Under the pieces are notes generated by a model, which made no database searches, was not told where the DNA came from, and was given only the letters and a program-made list of their open reading frames with translations. A program made the position numbers and the translations under genes. Shown in pieces: positions 26,934 to 35,209 of a stretch of 64,000 nt of DNA. Position 1 is the stretch's first letter, and the number at the start of each line of letters is the position of its first letter. Origin of the DNA: Agrococcus beijingensis (GTDB taxonomy: Bacteria; Actinomycetota; Actinomycetes; Actinomycetales; Microbacteriaceae); NCBI RefSeq assembly GCF_030758955.1, contig NZ_CP132360.1, positions 2,576,717 through 2,640,716 on the forward strand, read 5' to 3'.

Positions 26934-28049
26934 GTGCTGGAGCAGCGGTTGCTGGAGAAGGCGATCGGGGAACCCGGTCGCCTGATCGCGGTCGAGCCCT
27001 TCGGCCACGGCAGCATCGCCCGCTTCACGATCGATGCCGGCGAGCGCGCCGGCGACTGGTTCGTCGACACCTCGCGCCAGCCCGTCGCCGAGGAGACCGG
27101 CTTCGTGATCCGCTCGCACGAGGGGACCGTCGCGCGCATCTGGCAGCACCCGCTCGATCCGCGGCTGCCGGCGCTGCGCACCGCCGTCGATCCCGAGCGG
27201 CTCGCGCGCATCGCGGGCGCGGCCGGCAGCGAGGGCGAGATCGAGGCGCGCGTGCTCGCCTACCGGCCGGGCCGCCGCGCGGTCGTGCGCCTGACGCAGC
27301 ACGGCGTGCACCTGTTCGTGAAGGTCGTGCGGCCCGGCGAGGCCGAGGAGCTGGTGGCGATCCACGAGGCGTGCCGCGCGGCCGGCGTGCCCGCGCCCGA
27401 GGTGGCGCACTGGTCGCCGAGCGGCGTGGTGGTGGTGCGCGACGCGGTCGGCACGCCCGGCCCCGTCGTCGCGGCGCGGATGCCCGCCGCCGAGCTGCTC
27501 GACGCGGTCGACGCGCTGCGCGAGGCGCTGCTGGGCGTGCGCACCCGCCGCATCGCCCGCGCCTCGGTGGGCGTGCGGCTCGACTGGCACGTCGAGCGCC
27601 TCGCCGCCGGCCTGCCCGAGCGGGCCGCAGACGTGCGCGCCCTGCTGCCGGGCCTGCTCGCCAACGTGCGCAGGGTCGGGCCGCCGCAGGTGATCCACGG
27701 CGACCTGCACATCGGCCAGATCTTCTGCACCGACGGGGCCGTCTCCTCGGTCATCGACGTCGACACGACCGGGCTCGGCGATCCCAGCGACGACTGCGCG
27801 GCGTTCGTGGGCCACGCGATCGCGAGCGCGGTGCGCAACGAGGTCGCCGGGCGCAGCGCCGATGCCGCGGTGCTGCAGGGCATCGCCGGTGCCGCCGCCG
27901 AGCGCTGGCTCGTCGACGCGCACACCACGGCGCTCACGACGCTGCACCTGCTGGGCCATGCGATCCGCATCGTCGACCGCAATCCGGCCGCGGCGCACCT
28001 GCTGCTCGACCGCGCCCTCGTGACCGGAGGCATCCGCCCCGCTTCCTGA
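26934..28049 (+). CDS. APH-fold phosphotransferase-like protein, paralogue 1
   Basis: 371 residues, GTG start. A unique N-terminal domain of about 110 residues contains WFVDTSRQPVAEETGFVI and WQHPLDPRLPAL. An aminoglycoside-phosphotransferase/choline-kinase fold follows, with catalytic loop VIHGDLHIGQIF and metal motif VIDVDTTGLGDP. The same architecture and many of the same residues occur in the protein at 30468-31700, 2.4 kb away across a two-component system. Kinase fold and catalytic Asp are present; the substrate is unknown. Not a typical resistance enzyme, because of the extra N-terminal domain. Confidence 0.8.
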   Translation: MLEQRLLEKAIGEPGRLIAVEPFGHGSIARFTIDAGERAGDWFVDTSRQPVAEETGFVIRSHEGTVARIWQHPLDPRLPALRTAVDPERLARIAGAAGSEGEIEARVLAYRPGRRAVVRLTQHGVHLFVKVVRPGEAEELVAIHEACRAAGVPAPEVAHWSPSGVVVVRDAVGTPGPVVAARMPAAELLDAVDALREALLGVRTRRIARASVGVRLDWHVERLAAGLPERAADVRALLPGLLANVRRVGPPQVIHGDLHIGQIFCTDGAVSSVIDVDTTGLGDPSDDCAAFVGHAIASAVRNEVAGRSADAAVLQGIAGAAAERWLVDAHTTALTTLHLLGHAIRIVDRNPAAAHLLLDRALVTGGIRPAS

Positions 28050-28076
28050 CGGGGCGCCCGAGGCCGACGCTCCGCG

Positions 28077-28739
28077 TCAGACCAGCCGGTAGCCCATGCC
28101 GCGCACGGTCTCGATGCGGTCGGCGCCCAGCTTGTTGCGCAGGTAGCGGATGTAGACGTCGACGACGTTCGAGCCCGGATCGAAGTCGTAGCCCCACACG
28201 CGTGAGAGCAGCTGCTCGCGCGAGAGCACCTGCCCCGCGTGGCGCACGAGCTCCTCGGCCAGCGCGAACTCGCGGCCCGACAGGTCGACGCCGCGGCCGT
28301 CGACCGTCGCGCGGCGCGTGCGGATGTCGAGCGCGAGCCCCTGATGCGCCAGCTCTGCAGCCGGGGCGCCGGCGGCGGCCGAGGAGCTCATGCGCAGCCG
28401 CACGCGCGCGAGCAGCTCGTCGAAGCGGAACGGCTTCGCCATGTAGTCGTCGGCGCCGCCCTCGAGGCCGGCCACCGTATCCGCGCCGCCGGCGCGCGCC
28501 GTGAGGATGATGACCGGCATCGTCGAGCCCGAGCCGCGCAGCTGCGAGAGCACCTCGAAGCCGTCCATGCCCGGCAGGCCGATGTCGAGCACCAGCAGGT
28601 CGAACTCGTCGGTGAGCGCGAGGTCGAGCGCCTCCGGCCCGGTCGGCGCGACGCGGGTGGTGAAGCCGGCCGCGGTCAGGCCCTTCTCGACGAACGCGGC
28701 GATGCGCGCCTCGTCCTCTGCGATCAGGATCGATGCCAT
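28077..28739 (-). CDS. OmpR-family response regulator
   Basis: 220 residues. Receiver domain with acidic pair AEDEARIAAF, phosphoacceptor Asp in LLVLDIGLPGMDG, Thr in ILTARAGG and Lys in YMAKPF. A C-terminal winged helix follows (LSGREFALAEELVRHAGQVL, then VVDVYIRYLRNKLGADRIET). Its start overlaps the 3' end of the sensor kinase gene by 16 bp. The order kinase then regulator is the reverse of the commonest arrangement. A repeated palindrome in nearby promoters is its candidate site. Confidence 0.95.
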   Translation of the reverse strand: MASILIAEDEARIAAFVEKGLTAAGFTTRVAPTGPEALDLALTDEFDLLVLDIGLPGMDGFEVLSQLRGSGSTMPVIILTARAGGADTVAGLEGGADDYMAKPFRFDELLARVRLRMSSSAAAGAPAAELAHQGLALDIRTRRATVDGRGVDLSGREFALAEELVRHAGQVLSREQLLSRVWGYDFDPGSNVVDVYIRYLRNKLGADRIETVRGMGYRLV

Positions 28740-30367
28740 GGCTGCTCCTCGGGGCGGTCGGGGGCGCGGGCGCCTCGGGCGGTGCCGTCCTGGCTCGCCT
28801 CCGCAGCGACCGGACGAGCGTCGGTGCGCGGATGCGTCGCCGCACCCGGGCGGGGCGGCTCCGGCACGCTCGGGGCGGGCACCGACGCCGCGGCGGCGGC
28901 GGGCTGCGCCTGGGCCGTTCGCGGCGCGTCGCTCGCGGCGCCGGCGGCGGCGAGCGCCGTCGGCAGCACGATCGCGAACTCGGAGCCGCCGTCGGCGTCG
29001 ACGACCCGCGTCGACCCGTCGTGCCCCTCGGCGATGATCTGCACGATCGCGAGGCCGAGGCCCGAGCCGTCGTCGCCCCGCCCCTCGGCGACGCCGCGCT
29101 TGAACCGCTCGAAGATGACCGCCTTCAGCTCGTCGGGCACGCCGGGGCCGCGATCGCGCACGAACAGCTCGAGCGCCTCGTCGCGCACGCGCCCGCCGAT
29201 GGTGATCGGGCCCTCGGCGTGGCGCACCGCGTTGGCGACGAACTGCAGCATCGCCTGCGTGACGCGGTCGGGGTCGAGCCGCGCGCGCACCGCGACGGCC
29301 TCGACCCGGCTGTCGATGACGGCTCCGTCGATCGCCTTCGCCTTGTGGGCGATGGCGTCGAGCAGCGCCGCCACATCCGTCACGCGAAGGTCGAAGGCCC
29401 CCGGATCGCGCAGGCGCGCGGCAGCGCGCAGGTCGTCGACGAGCCTCGCCATGCGGTCGAGCTCGTCGATCGCGAGGTCGCGGGTCGCGACGACGTCGGC
29501 GGCGTCGTGCTCGTCGACCAGCTCGAGGTGGCCGCGCACGATCGTCAGCGGCGTCTTCAGCTCGTGGCCGACGTCGCGCAGCAGCTCGCGCTGGCTGGCG
29601 AGCGCGCCGCCGAGCCGGTCGAGCATGCCGTTGACGGTGATCGCGAGCTGCGAGACGTCGTCGCGGCCGGAGCCCACCGGGATGCGCTCGGCGAGGCTCG
29701 CTGCCGAGGAGCGCTCGGCGACCTCGCGGATGCGGCGGATCGGGCGCAGCAGCCGGTCGGAGACGAGCAGGCCGATGAGGAAGGCGAGCGCCGTGGCGCC
29801 GAACGCGGTGAGCGTGAAGATGCGCGCGGCGACGTCGAGCTCTGCGAGCTGGGCGCCGACGTCGTAGCCGGTGGTGAACACCGCCGGCGGCGGCAGGCTC
29901 GGGTCGCTCTCGCCGACCGTCACGGGGGCGGCGATGTAGCGGATGCTCTGGCCCTCGTGCACGTAGGTGCCGATCACGACCTCGTGGCCGGCGGTCTCCT
30001 CGACCACGCGGTCGACGAAGCCGGGCAGCTCGTCGAGCGCCACGCTGGGCGTCGCGAACGGCTCCCAGCGTGCCCGCCCGTCGAGGATGCCGAGGGTGCC
30101 GGTGTTGTCATCGGGCGCGAGCCGCTGCACGATCGCGGCGAGCGCCTGCTCGGCGGATGTCCACCGCTGCTGCCCGACCACGAAGCCGGCCGATTCGAGC
30201 GCCGCGTCGAGGTTCGACTCGATCTGCTCGATCACCCGCGTGCGCTCCCACAGGTAGGCGACGCCGCCGGCGGAGAAGACCGTCAGCAGCGACAGCAGGG
30301 TGAGGATGCCGACGATCCGCGAGCGCACGGTCCACGCGCGCAGGCGGGGGCGCTCGAGCTCGGGCAT
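28724..30367 (-). CDS. Membrane sensor histidine kinase
   Basis: About 547 residues from ATG 30367 (an ATG at 30379 adds four). Membrane helix 1 (about 18-38), an extracytoplasmic sensor of about 140 residues, membrane helix 2, a HAMP domain (SDRLLRPIRRIREVAERSSA), a DHp helix with RDVGHELKTPLTIVRGHLEL, and an ATPase domain with FVANAVRHAE, VRDRGPGVPDE, IFERFKRG and GSGLGLAIVQII. An unusual Ala/Pro-rich tail of about 75 residues follows the catalytic domain. The signal is unknown. Confidence 0.93.
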   Translation of the reverse strand: MPELERPRLRAWTVRSRIVGILTLLSLLTVFSAGGVAYLWERTRVIEQIESNLDAALESAGFVVGQQRWTSAEQALAAIVQRLAPDDNTGTLGILDGRARWEPFATPSVALDELPGFVDRVVEETAGHEVVIGTYVHEGQSIRYIAAPVTVGESDPSLPPPAVFTTGYDVGAQLAELDVAARIFTLTAFGATALAFLIGLLVSDRLLRPIRRIREVAERSSAASLAERIPVGSGRDDVSQLAITVNGMLDRLGGALASQRELLRDVGHELKTPLTIVRGHLELVDEHDAADVVATRDLAIDELDRMARLVDDLRAAARLRDPGAFDLRVTDVAALLDAIAHKAKAIDGAVIDSRVEAVAVRARLDPDRVTQAMLQFVANAVRHAEGPITIGGRVRDEALELFVRDRGPGVPDELKAVIFERFKRGVAEGRGDDGSGLGLAIVQIIAEGHDGSTRVVDADGGSEFAIVLPTALAAAGAASDAPRTAQAQPAAAAASVPAPSVPEPPRPGAATHPRTDARPVAAEASQDGTARGARAPDRPEEQPWHRS

Positions 30368-30411
30368 GGCCCCATTCAACCCTGCCGAGGGCGCGCGGCC
30401 GGTGAACGGAT

Positions 30412-30429
30412 CGTGAGAGGGCTCTCACG
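30412..30429. promoter_or_regulatory. Perfect 18-bp palindrome in the divergent promoter
   Basis: CGTGAGAG-GG-CTCTCACG, two perfect 8-bp arms. It lies between the divergent kinase/regulator operon and the second APH-like gene, 45 bases before the first-start ATG of the former. A near copy is at 31680-31697. Candidate response-regulator site. Confidence 0.6.
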
Positions 30430-30467
30430 GGCGAGCGCACGAGCCCCGCATCTGCTGAGATGGTCGC

Positions 30468-31700
30468 GTGCAGCACTCGGTCGACCGCCCCGCGCCCAGC
30501 AGCCCGGAGGAGCAGATGCTGCGCGATGCCCTCGGCGAAGATCTCGACGGCGAGCTGCGGGTGCTGAGCCGCGAGCCGTACGGCTCGGGGGCGCTGACGG
30601 GCTTCGAGGAGGCCGGCGAGCAGAGCCGCTACTGGTACGTCGACACCTCGGGCAAGCGCGTCGATGCCGAGACCGGCTTCGTGCTCGGCGACCCCGAGCG
30701 CCCCGAGGCCCGCATCTGGCTCCACCCCGCCGATCCGCGGCTGCCGGCGCTGGCGCCGGCCTCGTTCCCGGAGGCCGCGGCGACGCTCATGGGGCGCCTG
30801 GGCGTCTCCATCGACCGCCGCCCCGAGCTGCTCGTCTACCGACCGGGCAAGCGCGCGATGTTCCGGATGCGTGCAGGCGACCGGGAGACGTACCTCAAGA
30901 TCGTGCGCCCCACCGCCTCGGCCTCCATCGTGCAGCTGCAGGAGCGCCTGCGCGAGGGCGGCGTGCCCGTGCCGCACATCACCGGGTGGTCGGAGCTCGG
31001 GATCGTGCTCACCGAGACCGCCGACGGCGTCGCGCTGCCGGCGCGGCTGGCGGAGATCGAGCCCGCGCGCCTGCTCGACTCCATCGACGCCCTGCGCACC
31101 GCCATCGCCGCCGTCGACCTCGGGCGCGAGGCGCGGGCGTCGCTGGCGACCCGCCACGACTGGTACCTCGAGCGCACGACCGTCGCGCTCGAGCGGCACG
31201 CGCAGCGGGGCGTCGACGTGGCGGCCCTGGCCGAGCCGCTCCTCGCGCTGACGGCGATGATCACGGGACCGGACGCATCCGCCCTCGTCGTCGAGCCGGA
31301 GCAGCTGCGCACCATCCACGGCGATCTGCACGTGGGGCAGCTGTTCGTCAGCCCCGACGACCCGAGCCGCGTCTCGGGGGTCATCGACATCGACACGGCG
31401 GGGTTGGGCGACCCGGTCGACGACGAGGCGGCGCTGCTCGGGCACCTGGTCGCGTCGATCGGGCTGACGACCGATGCCGCGCGGGCCGTCGGCTTCCGGC
31501 GGCTGCTGGACGCCGCGGCCGATCGCTGGTTGGCGAGCCACCGACCCGAGCGGGCGCGCGTCGTGCACCGCACCGCCGTGCACGTGCTCGCGCACGCGCT
31601 CGCCCCGATCGAGCGGGGCGACCTCGCCGCGGCCGAGACGCAGCTGCGCGTCGGGCTGGCGGTGCTCCGGCCCGACGAAGATGAGAGGGCTCTCATCTAG
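30468..31700 (+). CDS. APH-fold phosphotransferase-like protein, paralogue 2
   Basis: 410 residues from GTG 30468. Same plan as the protein at 26934-28049. N-terminal domain with YWYVDTSGKRVDAETGFVL and IWLHPADPRLPAL, then LVYRPGKRAMFRM, catalytic loop TIHGDLHVGQLF and metal motif VIDIDTAGLGDPVDDEAA. About 25 extra N-terminal residues precede the shared region. Divergent from the kinase gene, with the palindrome in between. Its last codons (DERALI) are written by a second copy of the palindrome. Substrate unknown; a role in the stress sensed by the kinase is inference. Confidence 0.8.
   Translation: MQHSVDRPAPSSPEEQMLRDALGEDLDGELRVLSREPYGSGALTGFEEAGEQSRYWYVDTSGKRVDAETGFVLGDPERPEARIWLHPADPRLPALAPASFPEAAATLMGRLGVSIDRRPELLVYRPGKRAMFRMRAGDRETYLKIVRPTASASIVQLQERLREGGVPVPHITGWSELGIVLTETADGVALPARLAEIEPARLLDSIDALRTAIAAVDLGREARASLATRHDWYLERTTVALERHAQRGVDVAALAEPLLALTAMITGPDASALVVEPEQLRTIHGDLHVGQLFVSPDDPSRVSGVIDIDTAGLGDPVDDEAALLGHLVASIGLTTDAARAVGFRRLLDAAADRWLASHRPERARVVHRTAVHVLAHALAPIERGDLAAAETQLRVGLAVLRPDEDERALI
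31680..31697. promoter_or_regulatory. Second copy of the palindrome, upstream of a secreted-protein gene
   Basis: GATGAGAG-GG-CTCTCATC, perfect 8-bp arms with the same TGAGAG-GG-CTCTCA core as 30412-30429. It overlaps the stop region of the upstream gene and ends 43 bases before the next start. Confidence 0.6.
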
Positions 31701-31740
31701 GGCTCCTGCGCCGCTCACCGTCGAGCACGAGACTGGAGCC

Positions 31741-32112
31741 ATGAAGCGCAACCAATGGATCCTCGTCGGCACGGCCGGTGTGCTGAGCGTCGGCGCGCTC
31801 GGCATCGGCGCCATGAGCGTCGCGAACGCGCTCGACGTGCGCGACGTCGCCGGCGCTCCGGTCGCCGGCGTGCAGCTGCAGGGAGCGCAGGGCGCCCAGC
31901 TCGACGCCGAGCTGCTCGGCGCGAAGGCCGCGGTGGCCGACGCCATCGTCGCGCCCTCCCCCACCACCGTGGCCGCCTCCGCCTCGATGCCGCCGGCCGA
32001 GCCCGCGCAGGTGCAGCCGGCTCCGCAGCCGCTGTCCGCGCCGTCCCCCGTCGCCCCCGATCACTCCGGCGTCTCGGCGGCCTCCGTCGACACCGCACAC
32101 TCGAACGACTGA
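31741..32112 (+). CDS. Small exported or membrane-anchored protein, 123 aa
   Basis: ATG 31741 with ribosome site TGGAG. The N-terminal hydrophobic segment (WILVGTAGVLSVGALGIGAM) is a signal peptide or anchor. A short region of GAPVAGVQLQGAQGAQL follows, then a Pro/Ala/Ser-rich tail without Cys. No domain recognised. Its promoter region carries the same palindrome as the two-component promoter, so it may be a regulon member, for instance a signal-modifying or envelope protein. Confidence 0.7.
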   Translation: MKRNQWILVGTAGVLSVGALGIGAMSVANALDVRDVAGAPVAGVQLQGAQGAQLDAELLGAKAAVADAIVAPSPTTVAASASMPPAEPAQVQPAPQPLSAPSPVAPDHSGVSAASVDTAHSND

Positions 32113-32138
32113 TCGGGCGCGGCCGACGGACCAGGCTC

Positions 32139-32175
32139 GACAGCGCCGGCTCCTGCACGGGAGGCCGGCGCTGTC
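32139..32175 (+). terminator. Stem-loop, probable terminator
   Basis: Perfect 12-bp arms (32139-32150 and 32164-32175) around a 13-base loop that can pair further. No T run follows. Lies between the exported protein and the MarR gene. Confidence 0.55.
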
Positions 32176-32241
32176 GTATGCACGACCCGTCCGCGAGCGC
32201 CGTGGTGGACGGCCTTCGGGGTCGTGAGGTAGGCTAACGAC

Positions 32242-32661
32242 ATGCCCTCCCTCGTGCTCGCCGACTCCCTCCGCGTCGCGATGGTGCGCGTCGGCCGCCG
32301 CATGCGGCGCGAGCGCGGCGACGAGTCGCTGTCGCTGCACCACCTGTCCGCGCTCGGCGCGATCCAGATGGTCGAGGAGCCCACGCTCGCCCGCATCGCT
32401 GCCGCCGAGTGCGTGAAGCCGCCGAGCATGGTGAAGACACTGCAGCACCTCGAGTCGCTCGGCTACGTCGAGCGCCGCGACCACCCGAGCGACGGCCGCA
32501 TGGTGCTCTTCTCCATCAGCGACTCGGGCGAGCAGATGCTCAGCGAGACGCGCGAGCGCCGCAACCGCGCCCTCGCCGAGCTGATCGACGCGCTCACCGC
32601 CGAGGAGCGCGACACGCTCGAGCGCGCCATCCCCATCCTCGAGAGGCTCTCCGAACGATGA
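32242..32661 (+). CDS. MarR-family regulator
   Basis: 139 residues. Winged-helix landmarks: LHHLSALGAIQMVEEPTLAR, recognition region ECVKPPSMVKTLQHLESLGY, wing RRDHPSDGRMVLFSISDSG, and a C-terminal dimerisation helix. Its TGA lies inside the ATG of the MFS gene (ATGATG), so it is coupled to that transporter and probably controls it. An imperfect dyad GTCGT...ACGAC (32221-32241) abuts the start. Confidence 0.92.
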   Translation: MPSLVLADSLRVAMVRVGRRMRRERGDESLSLHHLSALGAIQMVEEPTLARIAAAECVKPPSMVKTLQHLESLGYVERRDHPSDGRMVLFSISDSGEQMLSETRERRNRALAELIDALTAEERDTLERAIPILERLSER

Positions 32662-33923
32662 TGTTCCGGAGCCTGCGCCTGTTCAACTACCGCACCTGGT
32701 TCACCGGAGCCCTGATCTCCAACGTCGGTGCGTGGATGCAGTCGACGGCCCTGTCGTGGACGGTGCTGACGGTGCTCACCGCCAACGACGCCACGGCCGT
32801 GGGCCTCAACATGGCGCTGCAGTTCGGCCCGCAGCTGCTGCTCGTGCCCGTCTCCGGGCTCATCGCCGACAAGTACGACCGGCGCAAGATCCTGCTGGTG
32901 ACGCAGTCGGCGATGGGCGTGCTCGCCCTCATCCTGGGCGTGGTCGTCACTGCCGGGGTGGTCGAGCTGTGGCACGTGCAGCTCTTCGCCCTCGCGTTCG
33001 GCATCGTGCAGGCCTTCGACATGCCGGCGCGCCAGGCCTTCGTCTCGGAGCTCGTCGGTCAAGACGACATCGCCAACGCGGTCGCGCTGAACTCCGCGTC
33101 GTTCCACGGCGCCCGCCTCGTCGGCCCCGCCGTCGCCGGCGTGCTGATCGCGCTCGTCGACCCGGGGCCCGTCTTCCTCATCAACGCGGTGACGTTCATC
33201 GCGATGATCGTGGCGCTGCTGCGCATCCGCGGCTCCGAGCTGCAGCCGAGCCCGCGCCGGGCGAAGGGGTTCGGCGACATCGTGCAGGGGTTCCGCTACG
33301 TGCGCAAGCGCGGCGACCTGATGATCATCTTCGTGATGGCGTTCATCCTCGGTACCTTCGGACTGAACTTCCCCATCTACATCTCCACCATGACGAGCGT
33401 CGAGTACCGCGCGCAGGCCGACACCTTCGGCATCCTCTCGAGCGCGATGGCGATCGGCTCGGTGACGGGCGCGCTGCTCGCGGCCCGCTCGACGCGGCCG
33501 CGCTTCACCTTCATCATCGGCGGCCTCGGCCTGTTCGTGCTCGGCTGCACGTTCGCGGCGGTCTCGCCGCACATCATCGTGTTCGGCGTCGCGCTGGTGG
33601 TGGCCGGCTTCACCGCGCAGCTGTTCATGACGAACGCCAACTCGATGGTGCAGCTCACCAGCGCGCCCGAGGTGCGCGGCCGCGTGATGGCGCTCTACGG
33701 CGCCGTCTTCATGGGCGGCACGCCGATCGGGGCGCCGATCGTGGGCTGGGTGGCGGATGCGTGGGGTCCCCGTGCCGCCATCATGGTCGCGGCGGGCACG
33801 TGCCTGATCGCGTTCATCGTGGGCGCCGTCTGGTGGGTGCGCGCGCGCCGCGACGACCGGATGACGCGCACCGGCACGCTGACGCTGCCGCCGCCGACCG
33901 AGTCGATCGACGTCGTCAAGTAG
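32658..33923 (+). CDS. MFS exporter (MFS_3/EntS-like)
   Basis: 421 residues, 12 predicted helices. N-terminal MFRSLRLFNYRTWFTGALIS and NVGAWMQSTALSWTVL, loop 2-3 motif GLIADKYDRRKILLVTQSA, and GIVQAFDMPARQAFVSELVG are diagnostic for the MFS_3/EntS group, which exports siderophores or drugs. Overlaps the MarR gene, as in many MarR-controlled efflux pumps. The C-terminus is a polar tail. Confidence 0.92.
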   Translation: MMFRSLRLFNYRTWFTGALISNVGAWMQSTALSWTVLTVLTANDATAVGLNMALQFGPQLLLVPVSGLIADKYDRRKILLVTQSAMGVLALILGVVVTAGVVELWHVQLFALAFGIVQAFDMPARQAFVSELVGQDDIANAVALNSASFHGARLVGPAVAGVLIALVDPGPVFLINAVTFIAMIVALLRIRGSELQPSPRRAKGFGDIVQGFRYVRKRGDLMIIFVMAFILGTFGLNFPIYISTMTSVEYRAQADTFGILSSAMAIGSVTGALLAARSTRPRFTFIIGGLGLFVLGCTFAAVSPHIIVFGVALVVAGFTAQLFMTNANSMVQLTSAPEVRGRVMALYGAVFMGGTPIGAPIVGWVADAWGPRAAIMVAAGTCLIAFIVGAVWWVRARRDDRMTRTGTLTLPPPTESIDVVK

Positions 33924-34133
33924 CCGCGTGAGTGAGCACCGCCCGGAGTTGCGGATAGCCGAAGGCCTCCGGTCGTGGAATGGAGCTGGCTCGTTGTAGT
34001 CGTCGCCGCCGCGCTACCGATCGAGCGATTGGTGTCGCGCCCACCGCGGGCTCGGCGACCGGCGACGGCAAGAGATCCATGCACGACTCCTCGCGACCCT
34101 TCGGAGCGCTCGTGCTCGCGTGCAGAAGCTGAT

Positions 34134-34170
34134 GGCTCCCGGGGCGATCCGACCGATCGCCCCGGGAGCC
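34134..34170 (-). terminator. Terminator hairpin of the cadmium cassette
   Basis: Perfect 16-bp arms 34134-34149 and 34155-34170 with a 5-base loop, 14 bases beyond the cadD stop in the direction of transcription. Very stable; no clear T run. The rest of 33924-34133 shows no gene. Confidence 0.65.
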
Positions 34171-34183
34171 AATGCCGCGCGTG

Positions 34184-34783
34184 TCAGAGGCCGAAGGCCC
34201 CGCCACTCACGAGGATGAAGATGCCGAGGCCGATCAGCACGATCGGGAAGAGGATGTGCTCCCACCGCTCCAGCACCTCTGCGATCGGACGTCGTGTGGC
34301 GATGAACTTCGCGGCCGCGACCAGCACTGCGACCAACGCGAGGAACACGGCACAGTATGCGACCACGGCAGCAGGACCCACGCTGAGGAAGACCGGGACG
34401 TAGACGCCGATGTTGTCGCCCCCGTTCGCGAACGTGACTCCCGCCACGGCCCAGACCCCGACCTTCTTGCCTTCGATCTTGGCCTCGTCGTCATCGTCGT
34501 CATCATCGCGGCGCCAGGCCTTCCAGGCGGCCCACAGCCCCAACGCCAGTGGGATGAGGCCGAAGTATGGGATGACCTCGGGAGGCAGGAACGCTCCGGC
34601 GCCGAGCGTGACGAGGACGGCAGCACCGAGGATGGCCGCGAACCCCAGGTACTGCCCCACCAGAATGCGAACCGTGGTGCCGCGTTGCCCGGCGCCCCGC
34701 GCGAAGAACAGCGAGAGCACGATGATGTCGTCGATGTTGGTGGCGAGGAACAAGCCGATCGCCTGAACGATGGAGAGCAGCAT
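34184..34783 (-). CDS. cadD: CadD-type cadmium resistance transporter
   Basis: 199 residues, six membrane helices. N-terminal QAIGLFLATNIDDIIVLSLFF carries the acidic membrane motif of the CadD family, and the second half repeats it (GVTFANGGDNIGVYVPVF). Between them lies a cytosolic loop with seven consecutive Asp, a possible metal bait. The family confers Cd resistance by efflux. Its ATG overlaps the stop of the CmtR gene (TGATG). Confidence 0.88.
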   Translation of the reverse strand: MLLSIVQAIGLFLATNIDDIIVLSLFFARGAGQRGTTVRILVGQYLGFAAILGAAVLVTLGAGAFLPPEVIPYFGLIPLALGLWAAWKAWRRDDDDDDDEAKIEGKKVGVWAVAGVTFANGGDNIGVYVPVFLSVGPAAVVAYCAVFLALVAVLVAAAKFIATRRPIAEVLERWEHILFPIVLIGLGIFILVSGGAFGL

Positions 34784-35142
34784 CACGCCATCACCCCTGC
34801 CGTGCAGCGCTCCGGGAACGCGCACTCCGAGTCGATGCATTCGGCTGCATGGTTCACTGCCAAGGTGGTGTCGAGCAGGGCGGCGAGCGCACGCGTGAGG
34901 CGCTTGTCGGCGATCTCGTACCGGGTCCGGCGCCCCTCGGGCTCGGCCACGACGATGCCGCACTCACGAAGGCAGGTCATATGGTTCGAGACGTTGGATG
35001 GGCTCAGATCCAGCTCCCGGGCGAGCGCGGCCGGGTAGATAGGTCGGTCGAGCAGGGTCAGGAGGATCCGTGAACGGGTCGGGTCCGCCATCGCGCGGCC
35101 GAGCCGGTTCATCACATCGAGGCGATCAGTTATAGTCAGCAC
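34783..35142 (-). CDS. cmtR: CmtR-type Cd/Pb-sensing repressor (ArsR/SmtB family)
   Basis: 119 residues from GTG 35142. The sequence follows Mycobacterium CmtR closely: LGRAMADPTRSRILLTLLD, LDLSPSNVSNHMTCLRECG, then RYEIADKRLTRALAALL. Cys57, Cys61 and Cys102, the three Cd/Pb ligands of CmtR, fall at the same residue numbers, and the tail adds Cys107 and Cys113. The start codon lies inside a perfect operator and 6 bases after a TATAGT hexamer, so the mRNA is probably leaderless and autorepressed. cadD follows. Confidence 0.92.
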   Translation of the reverse strand: MLTITDRLDVMNRLGRAMADPTRSRILLTLLDRPIYPAALARELDLSPSNVSNHMTCLRECGIVVAEPEGRRTRYEIADKRLTRALAALLDTTLAVNHAAECIDSECAFPERCTAGVMA

Positions 35143-35154
35143 ACGATGACTATA
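35131..35154 (-). promoter_or_regulatory. CmtR operator enclosing the cmtR start codon
   Basis: TATAGTCA-N8-TGACTATA, perfect 8-bp arms. On the minus strand the left arm supplies a -10-like TATAGT, and the spacer positions 5-7 are the GTG start. A second copy with AGAGTCA-N8-TGACTCT is at 36032-36053. Confidence 0.75.
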
Positions 35155-35209
35155 CACGCACGGATGTAGTGTCGGTGGACAAGCGCACTCGGCCACGCTC
35201 GTCGTGGCG

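Noticed and set aside
26934..31700. Aminoglycoside resistance genes
   Set aside because: Although the kinase loop is APH-like, both proteins carry an unrelated N-terminal domain and chromosomal context, so a resistance label is not supported.
32221..32241. DtxR/IdeR iron box before the MarR gene
   Set aside because: Only about 12 of 19 positions fit the usual palindrome and the half sites are uneven.
33924..34133. Short hydrophobic plus-strand ORF after the MFS gene
   Set aside because: No ribosome site, low-complexity Arg-rich continuation and no family likeness.
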